Positions 11,483 through 23,900 of a stretch of DNA of 64,000 nucleotides are shown here, one piece after another; the stretch's first letter is position 1, and every line of letters starts with the position of its first letter. The stretch spans positions 5,259,719 to 5,323,718 of the forward strand of contig NC_044288.2 of assembly GCF_004027225.2 (NCBI RefSeq), written 5' to 3'. The position numbers and the translations under genes are program-made. Source of the stretch: Strigops habroptila (taxonomy: Eukaryota > Chordata > Aves > Psittaciformes > Psittacidae). Under the pieces are notes generated by a model, which saw only the letters and a program-made list of their open reading frames with translations, was not told the DNA's origin and did not search any database.

Positions 11483-11716
11483 GATTAGGCAGAAGCTGTT
11501 CCCTGTGAGGGTGCTGAGGCGCTGGCACAGGGTGCCCAGAGAAGCTGTGGCTGCCCCATCCCTGGCAGTGTTCAAGGCCAGGTTGGACACAGGGGCTTGG
11601 AGCAACCTGCTCTAGTGGAAGGTGTCCCTGCCCGTGGCAGGGGTTGGAGCTGGAGGAGCTTTAAGGTCCCTTCCAACCCAAACCAGTCTGGGATTCTATG
11701 GTTCTATGATTCTATG
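11483..11716 (+). mobile_element. CR1 LINE fragment, 3' end, forward orientation
   Basis: The element reads forward from GATTAGGCAGAAGC through GTGCTGAGGCGCTGGCAC, the CTGCTCTAGTGGAAGG block and TTTAAGGTCCCTTCCAACCC. It ends in three consecutive tail octamers (ATTCTATG, GTTCTATG, ATTCTATG) at 11693-11716. The intact tail marks the true 3' terminus. The 5' boundary is approximate: the purine-rich sequence from about 11430 may be a more diverged part of the same copy. It faces the CR1 at 7.2 kb. Confidence 0.96.
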
Positions 11717-13035
11717 TACTAGATTATTGTGACCAAATGTCTGACCACGCACGGAGCTGCAGGCACTGTGTCACCTCCTGGGGCAGCTCACAGAAGGTAA
11801 CAGGAATACAGGAGTGACGGGAAAGGGAAACAGCTTCTGGGGAGCCCTCCACAATGAAGCAAGACATCAACCCTCGGAGGTTTAGGCTGTGAATATGAAA
11901 TAACAATTAACCACCTGGAGAAGTGCAATGTTCCTACTGGATTCCCCTATTCCCAACGCTCAGGAGGGGCTGCTCCCTTAGATGTGGCCATTGTTTAACA
12001 AAATACTCCAGCAAACCAAAAGCTCTGAATTAGCCCTGGATACAAACCCCCCCCCCAAAGCACATAGGTTTTAATGACCAGGAAAGAGCAAGCTGAAGGT
12101 CTTTGGCCTCTCAGAGCAGACCATTTGCAAATCCTTCTGCTCCAGAGGATTCCTCGGAGCTATGAGCCATAGCAAATGCTACAAAAATGTTTTTTATGCA
12201 AGATCAACTCCGGAGTGAAATACAGAAACATGCAAAGAAATCTCAGTGACCATCTGGCTCGACCATTCCCAACGCTCGCAGCCATTTATCTCTGTCCAAA
12301 AGTGTGCTTTAAAGATGCAACAGGAATATTCCTTTGTAGGGAGAATCTGTGAGTGTGTTTGGCCTTCAAACATGCTAATCTGAACCCCAAAACCTACGGG
12401 AAGTACATAAACATGAGAGAACAAACAAGCTCTCTTCACACCTGAAATGGAGCTTGCTTTTGGATGCAGAAGTGTGTTTATTTTCTTGGAAAGAAACAGG
12501 CTTTGGCCCTTTCAGCTGTTCCAGATTTTCCCAAGGGAATAATTCTTCTAGCAAACCTTGTTCCTTCTGTAATCCTCTGTAACAACTCACCGACTCATGC
12601 TGCCCCAGCTTGAAAATACAGTTTCAAAGCCCATTAGCAAATTCACAGGTTTTTTTTATACACTGAGAATTAAAGTGGAAACATAAGACCTAGCAAATTA
12701 TTTTCGCTTTATATACAGTCTCCCTAGTAAACAAGTGTTGCAAGAGCCTGTGTGCTGTCGGCAGAGCACTGAGGGATGGAGAACAGAATGTGGTCACATG
12801 TGGTTTTATTCAGTGAGTTATTTATATAATCTGAAGTATAGTAACAATGTCCTTGGATCCAGAGGCTCCCAGCTCTGCAGCCCCCGCAGACGCTGCTCCC
12901 TGGCTTTCCCACCGTGTCTACATGGACACCACTGAGCTCCAAGTGCTTCGCTTCCGCACGTCACTGCTCAGTCAGGATCCTTATTCCCAGGAGTGAGCTT
13001 GGACCCACGGAGCTCCCGGGTACATTGCCAGAGCT
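11717..13035. other. Unique non-coding sequence
   Basis: There is no recognisable gene or repeat beyond a run of 10 C at 12047-12056 and short T runs. The interval is AT-rich between 12.6 and 12.85 kb. Confidence 0.5.
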
Positions 13036-13152
13036 GCATCCTGCTGCTCCCCTGATGCAGCATCCCGCATCCTGCTGCTCCCCTGATGCAGCATCCCTCA
13101 TCCTGCTGCTCCCCTGATGCAGCATCCCACATTCTGCTGCTCCCCTGCATCC
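13036..13152. repeat. 31 bp tandem repeat, about 3.7 copies
   Basis: The unit contains CATCCTGCTGCTCCCCTGAT followed by GCAGCATCCC and one variable base. Copies start at 13037, 13068, 13099 and 13130, the last being partial and diverged. Because 31 is not divisible by three, the open frames across it on both strands drift through three phases and carry no coding signal. Confidence 0.9.
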
Positions 13153-13933
13153 TGGTGCTTCCCTGGCCACATGGCTGTTCAGCATCACCTATGCCCAGGG
13201 CTAGGCAGGAGGGTTTTGTGACAATGTCTGAAGGACAGGATGTCCTAGGAGCCAGTGTGACCCCATCCTCTCTGCTTCTCACCTCCCTCTGCCTTCCCAA
13301 AGACCTGATTTTACATCTAGAGTTGTCCAAAAGCACCATGACTCCATCTCCCCGCTTCCTCTGCATCCCATGACAGCCAGCATCTCCTCTGTTGCCCTCC
13401 CAAAGCAGCCCCACATGAATGATGTCCTTTGTTTCCCACACACCATCACCCCACAGGCTGGATCTGTCTGCATGGTGATGGGCACCACTGCGCCCTGTGT
13501 CAGCATCCTTTGGGACAACTGGGGAGTGGGAGCCGGCACTGCAGCACGTCTGCTATCTCCAAGGGGGTGGTGAATAACATTGGCTGGAGACTCTGTGGTT
13601 CCACCAGAGCTCATCCCTGAGCAGCTCCATTGGGAGTGAGCTCTTGCTGCTGGCAGGCGCAATGTGTCAGGGTGGAGCAAAGCTCGGTTAGATTCTGCTC
13701 CGGGCACACTCCAAGTGTATGGCATGTGCTGGCTCATTTCTAAGTGAGTTTGAGGAAGACTCTTGTGCCAGGGCTTGCCCTGCCTCCCATGGGAATGCGC
13801 TGGGAACATAACAAAGGAGGAAGGAGCAGATTCTGGGTGCAGGGGATGCAGGCGCAGGGCAGGATGAGCCAAGCAAGCAGCGGTGGCCAATGGTGCCCCA
13901 GCCCTCAGCACCCCCTGAGGACCCTCAGGGGTC

Positions 13934-14042
13934 CCGCTGGCATGGTGCAAACTCTTCCTTTGCATCTGCAGGATCAACTATGCAGATCAACCGCTGGCAT
14001 GGTGCAAACTCTTCCTTTGCATCTGCAGGATCAACATTGCAG
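13934..14042. repeat. 57 bp tandem duplication (about 1.9 copies)
   Basis: The block beginning CCGCTGGCATGGTGCAAACT and ending GCATCTGCAGGATCAAC occurs at 13934 and again at 13991. It is identical over about 50 bp, so the duplication is recent or is being homogenised. The 57 bp period is a multiple of three and keeps fortuitous frames open on both strands. I see no domain that would make it coding. Confidence 0.92.
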
Positions 14043-17000
14043 ACTAGTGGTACGACAGGAGAGCAGCTGGGGAGGTGCAGTGCGGGCTGAAGAAGGCCAG
14101 ATGAGGTCTGAGCAAACCCATCAGAAAATACCTGATCCACTCACTCTAAAGAAATGCTTTTAATCTCGCTGGCATTAGAGGTTGCAGTCAGTCATTCTCC
14201 AGGCAGGTGAACGGAATTCTTTCTTGTGGCTATTTGGTTATATCTTGAATAGCAATAAGGATTATTCTCCAGATTTCTGCATCTCACTCGGAGCCCCCAG
14301 CATGTGTTTGTAATTTTCCTCTCCCTTTCAGGCAATGCCAGCAATCTCTTCTTAAGCTGAACCTGTGAAATTTAATGGCTGGCCAGTGTATCTGACATAT
14401 TCTTCTAAAATACGGCTTCAAGTGTGCTTCTCACGCTGATTTATGATTTTTTTCTCCAACAAAGTATCCACTGTATTTTATCTCTAGTATTTCTCATGCT
14501 GTTCTTTGTCAGAAAGGAAGGTCAGGCCAATGATGCTTCTATGAATTTCCAAGGAGGAGCAGTAGGTGGCTGGCTTGGATTTCTTTCGTCTGTCTTTGCT
14601 GGTTTAACCAGGCAAAGGCTTCCTCATGGCAGGGACTATTGGAGGCCCTGGTTCTGCCCCTTGGCCTGAGTGCTGAATCCCATGAGGCTGCAGATACACA
14701 AAGAGGAGCAGGTTGGGGTCCTGCACCATCCCCTGGCTCCCTGGCTCCAGGGAGACCCCATCCCACAAGTGGGTTTGGTGGTGCTGGGCCGGTGCTGTGC
14801 ATTGGCACCACATTCCAGTGCGTGCAGCTGCTTCTCCACTCTTGGTTGCTTTTCTTTTATAAGCCAGTAGTTTGAAACTTGAAATAAACAACAATCACTG
14901 CCTGATTTGAGGGGAGGACGCTGCTTCTCTTTCTGAGCCAAAGCAATGACAATTGCTTTGACATAAAAATACCACAGGCTTTCCCTACATGCACACCGCT
15001 TCCGCACCAGCACTTGGGACGCTCCAGCATCCCAGTACGAATGGGGAACCTTTTTTGTCACATCATCACCTCGAGGTGCTCCCAAAGCCAGTGCCTGGCA
15101 TGGCACGGCCAGCTTGGCTCTGGGGCAGAGCCTGCAGCAGGTTTACCGGCAGCATTCGGTGGCAGGCGGGATGCTGAGCTTCACGAGTCTGTAACTGCAA
15201 ATGCAGGGTTGTGGTAATGAGGGAATTCAATGAATCCACAGATTTCATATCTCTGCTGACCCTCTGTGGCCCATAAACGGTCTAAACACTGATTCCTCTT
15301 GTCTGTGGCCAAGAAGGAACAGTTAGTTCTTGTGTTTTTGAACAAGACGGCATCGCCTGACAGCGGATTTGAGGCTTGATGGAGTCATCATCATCTCTGT
15401 TTCTCAAAAGCTTTTTTCTAAAGTAATTTCTTTCACTGAACCTTTAATTGCTGCTCTTGTCTTGTTGCAGCCCTCCCCTGTTCTTGTCGCATCCCTGGTC
15501 GTCGCATCCCTGTCTGATGTGCACCATGGGGCTGCTCCTCTGCCACACAGCACATACAGTGAAGGGTTTAGCCTAAACAGGCTCCGCTTCCCACCGCTGG
15601 GCGCTGTGCACGCAGATCCTGGTTCTCCTCTGGCCGGGAAGCCACGAGCAGGCAGGAGGAGGTGGCAATGCCGAGACAAGGCGCTGCTCAGGGATGCTGC
15701 ACAAGGGCAGCAGGAGGGATCCGGCTGCCCCGCGCGCCAGGAGGAGGCTGGCAGAGAATCTTCTTTTCTTTTCTATTCCAGTCGTCATCCCAGCCCTGTC
15801 ACCACCGCAGCCAAGTGTTCCCCGCTTCCACATGGAACGGCACATGGCAATCTGCTGCCTTCCACTCCTCCGGGCCCCTGGGCTGAGCCACAGTGGGAAC
15901 CACCCCTGCTCCTGTTTTGGGGTGTGGGGGGCTCCTGCTGTGCCATCCCCGCCGCCCTGCTCCTGCCCCGGCTCCCCATGGCCTCTCCTCCATCCCGGTG
16001 ACCGCAGCAGAGGGATGGCTGCTGCCTCCCTGCATCCACAGCTGCCCAGACTGGTGCCCGGTGCCCAACACCGTGGCCTCGAGCACCCCGAGCACCACCT
16101 CCGATCCCAGAACCCGCAGTTTGGGACAAACAGGCTCTTTTCCAGCCGAATAGAAATCCATGGCTTGGCTTTCTGCTTCCTCCCATCTGCCCAAGTTTAT
16201 TTTCCTTGTTTTCTGTTTATGAGCTAGGCGAGTATCGAATTTCCCAAAGTCATTGCCATCCATTGCCACAGGTCTCGCACACAAAGACTCCCTCGGTGCC
16301 AGGATCCAAGTTTTGCAATTGGACCGGTTCCCTTTCCCTCCAACCATTGTGGAAACAGCCTTTGTTTTGCTTCTGGATCTTGTTCATCAGGCCCAAATCA
16401 AAGGCCACTGTCCAAAGCCTGGCTTTTTTGAAATCTGATTTCACTGCTTTAATGAAAACAGCATATTTCAGGGGACAGGGCTGAGGTCCTTGAACAGTAG
16501 GATTTTTTCTGCAGGACAAGCTGCGCTGTCCAGTCCTGCCAGTTCCCTCTGAATAGCAGAAACTGGAGGGACGGGGCACGAACTCTCCTAAGGGACTTGT
16601 TAAAAGAGAAAGCTGGCTCCAAACCTCCATCCTGGCTGCAAACTGACAGCCAAGGCTGAACACCCTGTGCCCATGCAGAAGTCGGGATGCTTGGCAGGCA
16701 CAGCAGCTTTCCCACCACTGTGTGCTCAGGGAGCGGGCTTGCGGTGGTGCAGGCTTGGCTGTGGTTGAGCTGGAATCACTGCTGCCATCCCAGCTCCTCC
16801 AGGACCCGGTGCCTCTCTGGCTCCAAGGAATGTGGCTCCTTTCACCCATCGGGATGCCTCTGCACCGTGTCCTGGCAAGGGACAGCCGCGCTCCTCTGTC
16901 CCGCATGAGGCAGTCGCACTGACCTCAGACTTTCCCGATGAAAACTCCATTGATTCCGGGCCTGTAGGAGAGGAATCCCCTTAACTGCATGCTCAGGCAT

Positions 17001-20000
17001 GTGCTGTGACTGCCCTTGTGTGTGTCAGAGCCAGGGAATGGTTCTGTAATCACCCATTTTTATTTAATTGTAACGCCCCTGTCCCACTAACTGTTCCAGA
17101 TGCTCTAATGGTTCCTAGCTCTGGGCTCTAAAACATGCTGTTCTTTTCACCCTGGTCCCCGCCCTTCAAGCACAAACAATGGTTTTGCTGGTTTTTGAGC
17201 CTTTTGTGTGCCAACGGGATGTGGGGAGAGAATCCCCTCCATGCCAAATGCAGTTGATAATAAAAAACAGGAAGGGAGCTGGATGCCAGCGTAGGAGCGG
17301 AGCAGCCCTGGTCTGCTCGCTGTGGCGTGTGGATGTCGCCATCGCCCAGCAGCAGGGTGGGATGTGGGGGGAGATGAGGGGACAGCAACAGGGCAGAGGA
17401 GGATGAGGTTTCACAGGGGGGCTTCGGCTCTGGCAAAGGCAAACCCTGTGAGTCCACACACGCCAGCAGTGATGCCCCCCCCAGCCCCCAGTTGCGGCCG
17501 CAGCACCCAGTGGGTGCTCCCAGTAAGCACTAGGGATGGTGCTGAGGTGAGGGGACCACCGAGGACCACAGCAGAGTCCTGTGCCAGGCACTGCTTTTGT
17601 GCACTGGGGGCTGCGAGCATCCTGCATCCCAGCAGAGCATCCCGTGCCACGGTGGACGCTGCGCTCATGCTGCTGGCACCGCTGCCCTTCACTGTGACTA
17701 CTGGCCATGGGTGGGTGGGAAAGGGTGGTCCCATGGGACCTGTGGCCTGGCCATGGCAGAAACCAGTGGGGAAGCCCCTCTGCTCCATCCTGCCCACTGC
17801 ACGGCTGTCGTGGGGCACTAACAGCCCTGGTTATTAACAGCCTACTGTCACCTTTGCTGTCCCTTGGGGGAACAGTTATCCCTGTCTCCCTGCTGGTGGC
17901 AGATATGGGAGGAGCAGCCCAGTCTGCAGCCAGGAAACCAGTGTTATCAATGCTGCGGGCACATGGGGCTGGTAGCTGGAGGAAGAGGACCCTGGCTCCC
18001 AGGACTGATTGTTGCTATAGTCTCTGCAGGTTCCTACATCTCCTCTTTTATCCTTTCTTTATATATATTTCAGAATGATATAAATTCTCCGCTATGAACC
18101 CTGCTGTGTGAGCACAAAAGAGAAGTTGCAGGCGGGCCCAAGAGAAAGGGAGGATAAAAAAAACCACAGGAGAAAATTAATAAAGCATTTGAGAAAGGGA
18201 GAGGGCGCCTCGCTGGGAAAGTGTGTAGCACACAGGGCTCCCCAAAGCACTTCAAAGCCTGACTCTGAAATTAGCCCAACTGTTGGGAATGTAAAGCAGG
18301 GGATTCTCCCACTGGGCTGTGGATTGAGAGTCCCCCCATGGGCTGCGAGGCACTGACATTTGTATTTATCCAGGCTAGAAGCTCCATCATGGAGCTTTTC
18401 AAAGGGCACTGCTGGGACCCAGCAGGCCACCTCCCCAGCATGGCAAACACTGCACTTTTAATTACTGCTCCGAGACGGCACATGTGCCCGACCCCCACAC
18501 TAATTCTTGTTGCAATTACAGCGATCTAATTGAGTTTATTCACTCGCTGCAGCTTTTGTGTCTTTCTTTCTTGCACTCCCTGCCGGTGAGAGCCAGGGCC
18601 TCCATTGATGCTCTAGGTAGTAATATGGGCAGTGCCGGCGTGCCGCCCCTCGGGGTCCCGCCAGCCTTATTGTGTCCATTGAGCTGCTGGGAAATGCCAA
18701 ATCCCTGCGGAGGCAGAGCCCTGCCCGGAGCGGGGTGACCCTTCTGCCGACTCAGGCGCTGTCTGCGTGCAGCGTGTGCTCAACGCTTTGTTTGGAGAAG
18801 CAATTCTATGTTTTTATAGGAAAATTATTCCCAATTAACAGAGAAATGATGCCATGGAAGTCACAAACAGGCTCTCTGCTCGCAGGGATGATGAGCTGTC
18901 CAATAGGGACCATAAAGGTCTCCAGCCACATCCATGCAGCCAGGGGAGAAGCTGGAGCCTTTCGGGCAGTCGGGGCATCCAATGTCTCTATGTCCCCCCA
19001 TTTGTTTTCTGCACAGAGGCTGAGACTCACCAGGTTCCCAACTGGAAAATCCATCAGGGAGGAAAGGGCTTTGGGAAAGGGGGTCCCTGGATGCTGCTGC
19101 TGTCTCCTGCTCTCCTGCATTGTCTGTGCCCAGCCAGGTTCACCCTCCCTGCAAAGCCCATGCTCAGCAGGAGCTCACCAGGAAAGTGCCTTAGCAGCAA
19201 CATGGTTATTAGCCAGGGACCCAGCACTCTATGCCCAGTGGATGCAATTACACATCTAAATAGTAATTATCTCATTATACTGCCTTGCACCTGCAGCAGA
19301 CTCCTGCAAGCACCATGGGGTATGGAGTGAGGACCTGGCTGCCATCTACCCAGTGGGGCTGGGTGATGTTAGGGAGGCCCAGGCACGTTATTGGGAAGAA
19401 CCCCTGGATGCCATCCCTCTGGGTTTTGTTTTTTCATATGCTGGCAAATGTTGATGTCTACTGCATAAAAAGAAATCCGCCCCATCTGCAAGGTACCATT
19501 GGAAATATTTTGAATAGAAATCAAATCAAAATCACTTACGTTTTTGATTACATCCACTCAGGTTTTTGGTCTCTTGGGGAGTGGATTTTACCTCCTCTTT
19601 TCCATCACTCTCACCTCTTCTTCCTGGTTTTTCCCTTCCCCTCTTGCTGTCTCCCTGTATTACAGGGCAATGGGGGGATGTGAACCACGCTCCCAGCCTC
19701 AGGCTCTGCTCCCACCACTCACTGGAGCGGCCTCTTGCTTCTTCAAGCCTATTATGAACAATAATCAAAATAAAGCATATTGGTGCTTGAAATCAAAGCT
19801 TTCTCGTGCAGTATTTATGCTGGACCTTGTGCAGGGGCAACAGAACAGGAGATCTACCTGAGATGGGCAGTGATGCCAGGACTGGGCCCCTGTGGGGTGA
19901 ATGGGACCCCAGGGCATCCCCATCCCTAGAGGCCCCCATAGGAGAACCTCTTCTTGGAGAGCCCTGGTGGGAACATCTGCCCGTGGCTTCTGTGGATGCT

Positions 20001-20958
20001 CTCAAAGAGGGAGCTGAACAGACACATGGTAACTGGCAACCGGCCCAATGAGGGAGAAGGGGGAGGAATTAACTCTCATTTAAGTCCATTTTTGTTGTAA
20101 ATAAACTATAATCACTTCAAACCTTTTGCTTAATCAGAAAAGGATGTCGAACATTAAGCAAACAGTCGGCAGGCTTGTCTTACTGCTGGATTAGAGATAT
20201 TAAATGCCAGCGATACTTGCTTTTTTTAATCTGTCCTGCAGCTGCATTATTAAAACAAACACATTTGCAGACCTGCAAAAATCTAAATGAAAACAAAGGA
20301 TGAGATTGAAGCTTTCCCAAGGGCAAGATCTGAAATCTGGACAATTTTAAAACCTACGTTTAGTCTTCATCTTTTGAACCCAATAATGGAGGGAAATGAC
20401 ACATAATAAAATTAACCACTGGAATTAGCAGCACATTCTCTAGCGGAGCCAGGTTAAGATCCAGTAACCTCTCCTTGTGGAGACAGCACCTCCAGAGCCT
20501 GTGCACTGCTCCCAATTGGCATGACCTGGTGCTCCTTCTGAGGTCCTGGATTTCTGTGGGAGAGAGCAAACAGCCTTTGGTCTTCCAAGGATGCAACTTT
20601 TCACAGTAACTGGGGTTTTGTTTCTTAAAGCTCCAACTTCTGGATTCCAGTGAATGTGCCCAGAGAGCGGCTCTTGCAGGAGTTCATTAAACTCTCAGCT
20701 TTATTTGCAGAAATGAAGGTTTCTGTCTTCTTTGGTGGCAGAGAAAAGCTTGAATGGTGAGAGTCCAGCTGGAGCTGAAGAGAAGCACATACTTATCATT
20801 CGTTGAAGATTTGAGCACTTGTGCTGTCCAGGGAGCATCAGCCAGGCCCCAAGAGCTTTGAGAAGCCATGGGGAGAGCTGAAGTGACCTGATCTGTGGGG
20901 CATGAAGCTCCACCTAAAGCTGCTCCCAACTAAGTAACAGTGGGGTGATGGTGACAAC
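14043..20958. other. Unique non-coding sequence with GC-rich and AT-rich sections
   Basis: No gene or transposon is recognised. The 15.5-16.1 kb section is GC-rich with modest CpG. The 18.44-18.56 kb section carries homeodomain-type sites (TTAATTACTGC, GCAATTACAG, CTAATTGAG) and could be regulatory. The 20.08-20.36 kb section is markedly AT-rich with few low-complexity runs. Poly-pyrimidine tracts ending in AG (for example near 14.33, 15.78 and 18.07 kb) have no matching donor at exon distance. Confidence 0.45.
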
Positions 20959-20999
20959 CAGTGCATGGTGGGGTGGCCCAGTGCATGGTGGGGTGGCCC
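20959..20999. repeat. 20 bp tandem duplication
   Basis: CAGTGCATGGTGGGGTGGCC occurs twice head to tail at 20959 and 20979. The copies are identical. Confidence 0.85.
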
Positions 21000-23900
21000 C
21001 GGCTGGGGCAAGGATGAGGCATCGCCCTGTGAGGACCAGGAGCAGGATCCTGCCCTTTGGAGCAGAGTGCAAGCGAACCCCTCCTCACCCAGCTGGAGTT
21101 GTACAGCCTCTGCCACCCTGCCCAGAGCTCTGGCATCCTTTGTTCCTCCCTCCAGCCCCAGGCACAATAAAACCAGATTTTAAAGGAACCAGAAGGAAAT
21201 GCCAGCTCCATGGGGCTGGGTAGGCTGGGACATGCAGGATGGCAGGGTTAAAGTGAGTCTCCGTTGCTGACAGGGATGCCAGCCAGCAATTTATTTTCCA
21301 CATTAATTTTGATTATGAGTTCTTATATGGTTGCAGAGTCCAATTTTCACAAGGGAAATTTCACCCCGACACACACAGGACAACAAATCAGATTGACCTA
21401 AAGTTGTTCTTTCCTAAAATTTCTAGTGGAATCTTGGCTGGATACAAGTTGTCTCAAATGCAATTACACTGTCATAAATAATTTTCCACCTCTTTTTTCT
21501 GTCTCAACCATCCTGCTCCCCTGCGGTCAGTGGAAATTTCCCCCTTTTATTAGGTTAGACTCGTTGGCACTGAGAAAAACTCTGTGCTCATGGCATCATT
21601 GTCTGCATTGAGCCAAATCCTCAGAGAGCTCCCTCCCACTAACACAAAGGCTGGGGCCGGGGCTGGATAAGGAAGCCTGTAGCTGGATGATGAGCTGCCA
21701 CCCTTTCACGAGCCTGAGGTCTCCCTGCCCAGACATGGGAAACATCTATCTGACTGACATTAACTTTGAGCACCTGCATAGACCTTGCGGAGCTCAAGAG
21801 CCAGAGCATCAGCTCTCTGCTGGGGTGAGGAGGTCACAGCTCGTGCTTCAAGTCAAATACATGCTAGAAAGGCTTTGCTGCAGTTACATGAGAGTGAAGG
21901 GTTATTACACACACATTTCTCAAGGTCTTGGCCAAAACACACCGTTTTCTAGCTCCTGTTCAGCTCCTCGTGGCAGAGGAGACTGGGCGTATGTGGCCAA
22001 GTCCTTCCAGACAAAGGGCTCAGCAATGTGACTAACATCTGCCACATGTGGACACGTCCTTCTGCTATTTAGTACTCCACTGCACTCTTTTTTACTGTGC
22101 CTTTCATACAAGCTGCATCCCCAAACCACTTCATAGAGCAGACTAATTAAAATCATGGCTATGAAGCCATACAGGGAGAAAAAGCTCCATCCAGAGAGTA
22201 GGGGGGGTCACGTTCAGTCCCGAGGCTGCTCTGCAGGGTGAGGGGCAGATCCCTCCCTGGGCTCAGTCACACTCAGGCCAAGTCTGGGCAGATTTCATTA
22301 ATTCAACCCCTTCGAGGGCTGGTAAACAATGTTTAAGGGTCATTAGAAGTGTTATTGGTCCTAAAAGCCCCATGTTCCTCATAGGACCAGGGCGCTCCAG
22401 CTGCCAGGAGGACTGCCATGGTGGGGATGGCCATGGGGAGATCCACTTCTGCAACATTGCGGTGAAGTCTTAAACAGTTGGATGCATCTTCTGCAGCAAG
22501 ACGTTTGTTTCTTGGCACTTACTTCACTGCCCTCCCAGAGGTGGGACCATCTCGGCTCTGTCCTTACGTGAGTTCTGGTTTGCATCCGAATGAGGAGTGC
22601 TCATCCGTTCTCTCCCCGTTCCAGGGCTGCATGTTCTGAATTCAATCGTATTGGAGATGCTCAGGAAAGTGTGAAGGAATTTTTTACTTAAAGGATAAAA
22701 AAAAAAAGCATGGGGGGAATAAAACTAAGATGATTTGATGAAATCGCGCTGTCCAATATTAGCAACTGATTAACAGGAGAATATAGAGGAGACTTCAAGC
22801 GTGAGCTGTGCGAGAGCACTGCCAAGACAGCGAGCCACATTACTCAAGAAGTGGAAAGTCCAGGTAAAGCCCATCCCCTGGCTACACATGTGGTAGTGAT
22901 TTGGGCAGATCCTCTGTCAGAGGGGCTGACATCATGGCAAGAGGTATTTACAGTCGACAAGGAGAGCTCGGTGCGGACCTTGGCCCCCCTCCCCTCCTTC
23001 TTCTTCTGCTTGATTCGGAGCTGTTATTATAAAGTATTATTTATGAAGTGGTGAGAGCATGAGCAGCGCAGCCCTGCCAAACTTAAAGCACTTTTCATTT
23101 AACAGAATGAAAATTATTTTAACATGAGTATCTGAAGGAAAGATCCGTGGATTCTGGACAGCTTTATAGAGACAGGCTATAAATTCTGAGCTCGCAAACG
23201 TATTTTCTTCACCAATAGGCTTCTCTTCACCTCCGAAAGTTTATTTTCAATAAACACAAGCTAACTCTCCAGCAGTTTCCAGAGGAGGATGTTAGCAGCT
23301 ATTACTGTATCTAATCAACTGCGGATCGTTCCAGCGAGACACTTAGAGACATGTTTTCGTGCGCTATTGCACAAGGCTCACCTCCAGCTGCCGAGGTCAG
23401 CGGGGAGCATCACTATGGCCTCATCCATTACAGACCTGATCCAAGGCCACCGGAGGCAGCGGGACTTGCTCTGCTGACATCTCTCAGCTTTCCATTAAGC
23501 TGCCACAGGACAAATCTCTCTTTGGTGCACCCACTTAACTCCTCTGACAGAGGTCAAGCTCTGAGTCCATGGGAATGGAGCCCTCACCCAGCCTTGAGCT
23601 CCAGCAGCTGCACCGGCCCCGCTGCCCACACCAGAGATTTGCTTTTCCTTGTCTGGAGGTTACTGCCTGTGCTTGCACAGATACCAAACATTGTCTGAGC
23701 GAGGCTGACACCAGAGGCTCATCTGCTTGTTTAGGAAGACATTTTCCTCTCTTCCAGTCTCCTTTTCTCCCACTCTTTATCCCTGCGAGTGCCAGGGATG
23801 TGCAGCAGCGAGGGGCAGCCCTGGTGCGGTGATGAGCCATAGGAGGCTGCGAGAGCAGGGTGATGCTCCAGGCTGAGAGGCAGAAGGACACAGTGAGTGG

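Noticed and set aside
13279..13977. 232-codon minus-strand open frame
   Set aside because: No domain, no plausible codon bias, and it overlaps tandem-duplicated sequence. Consistent with chance in GC-moderate DNA.
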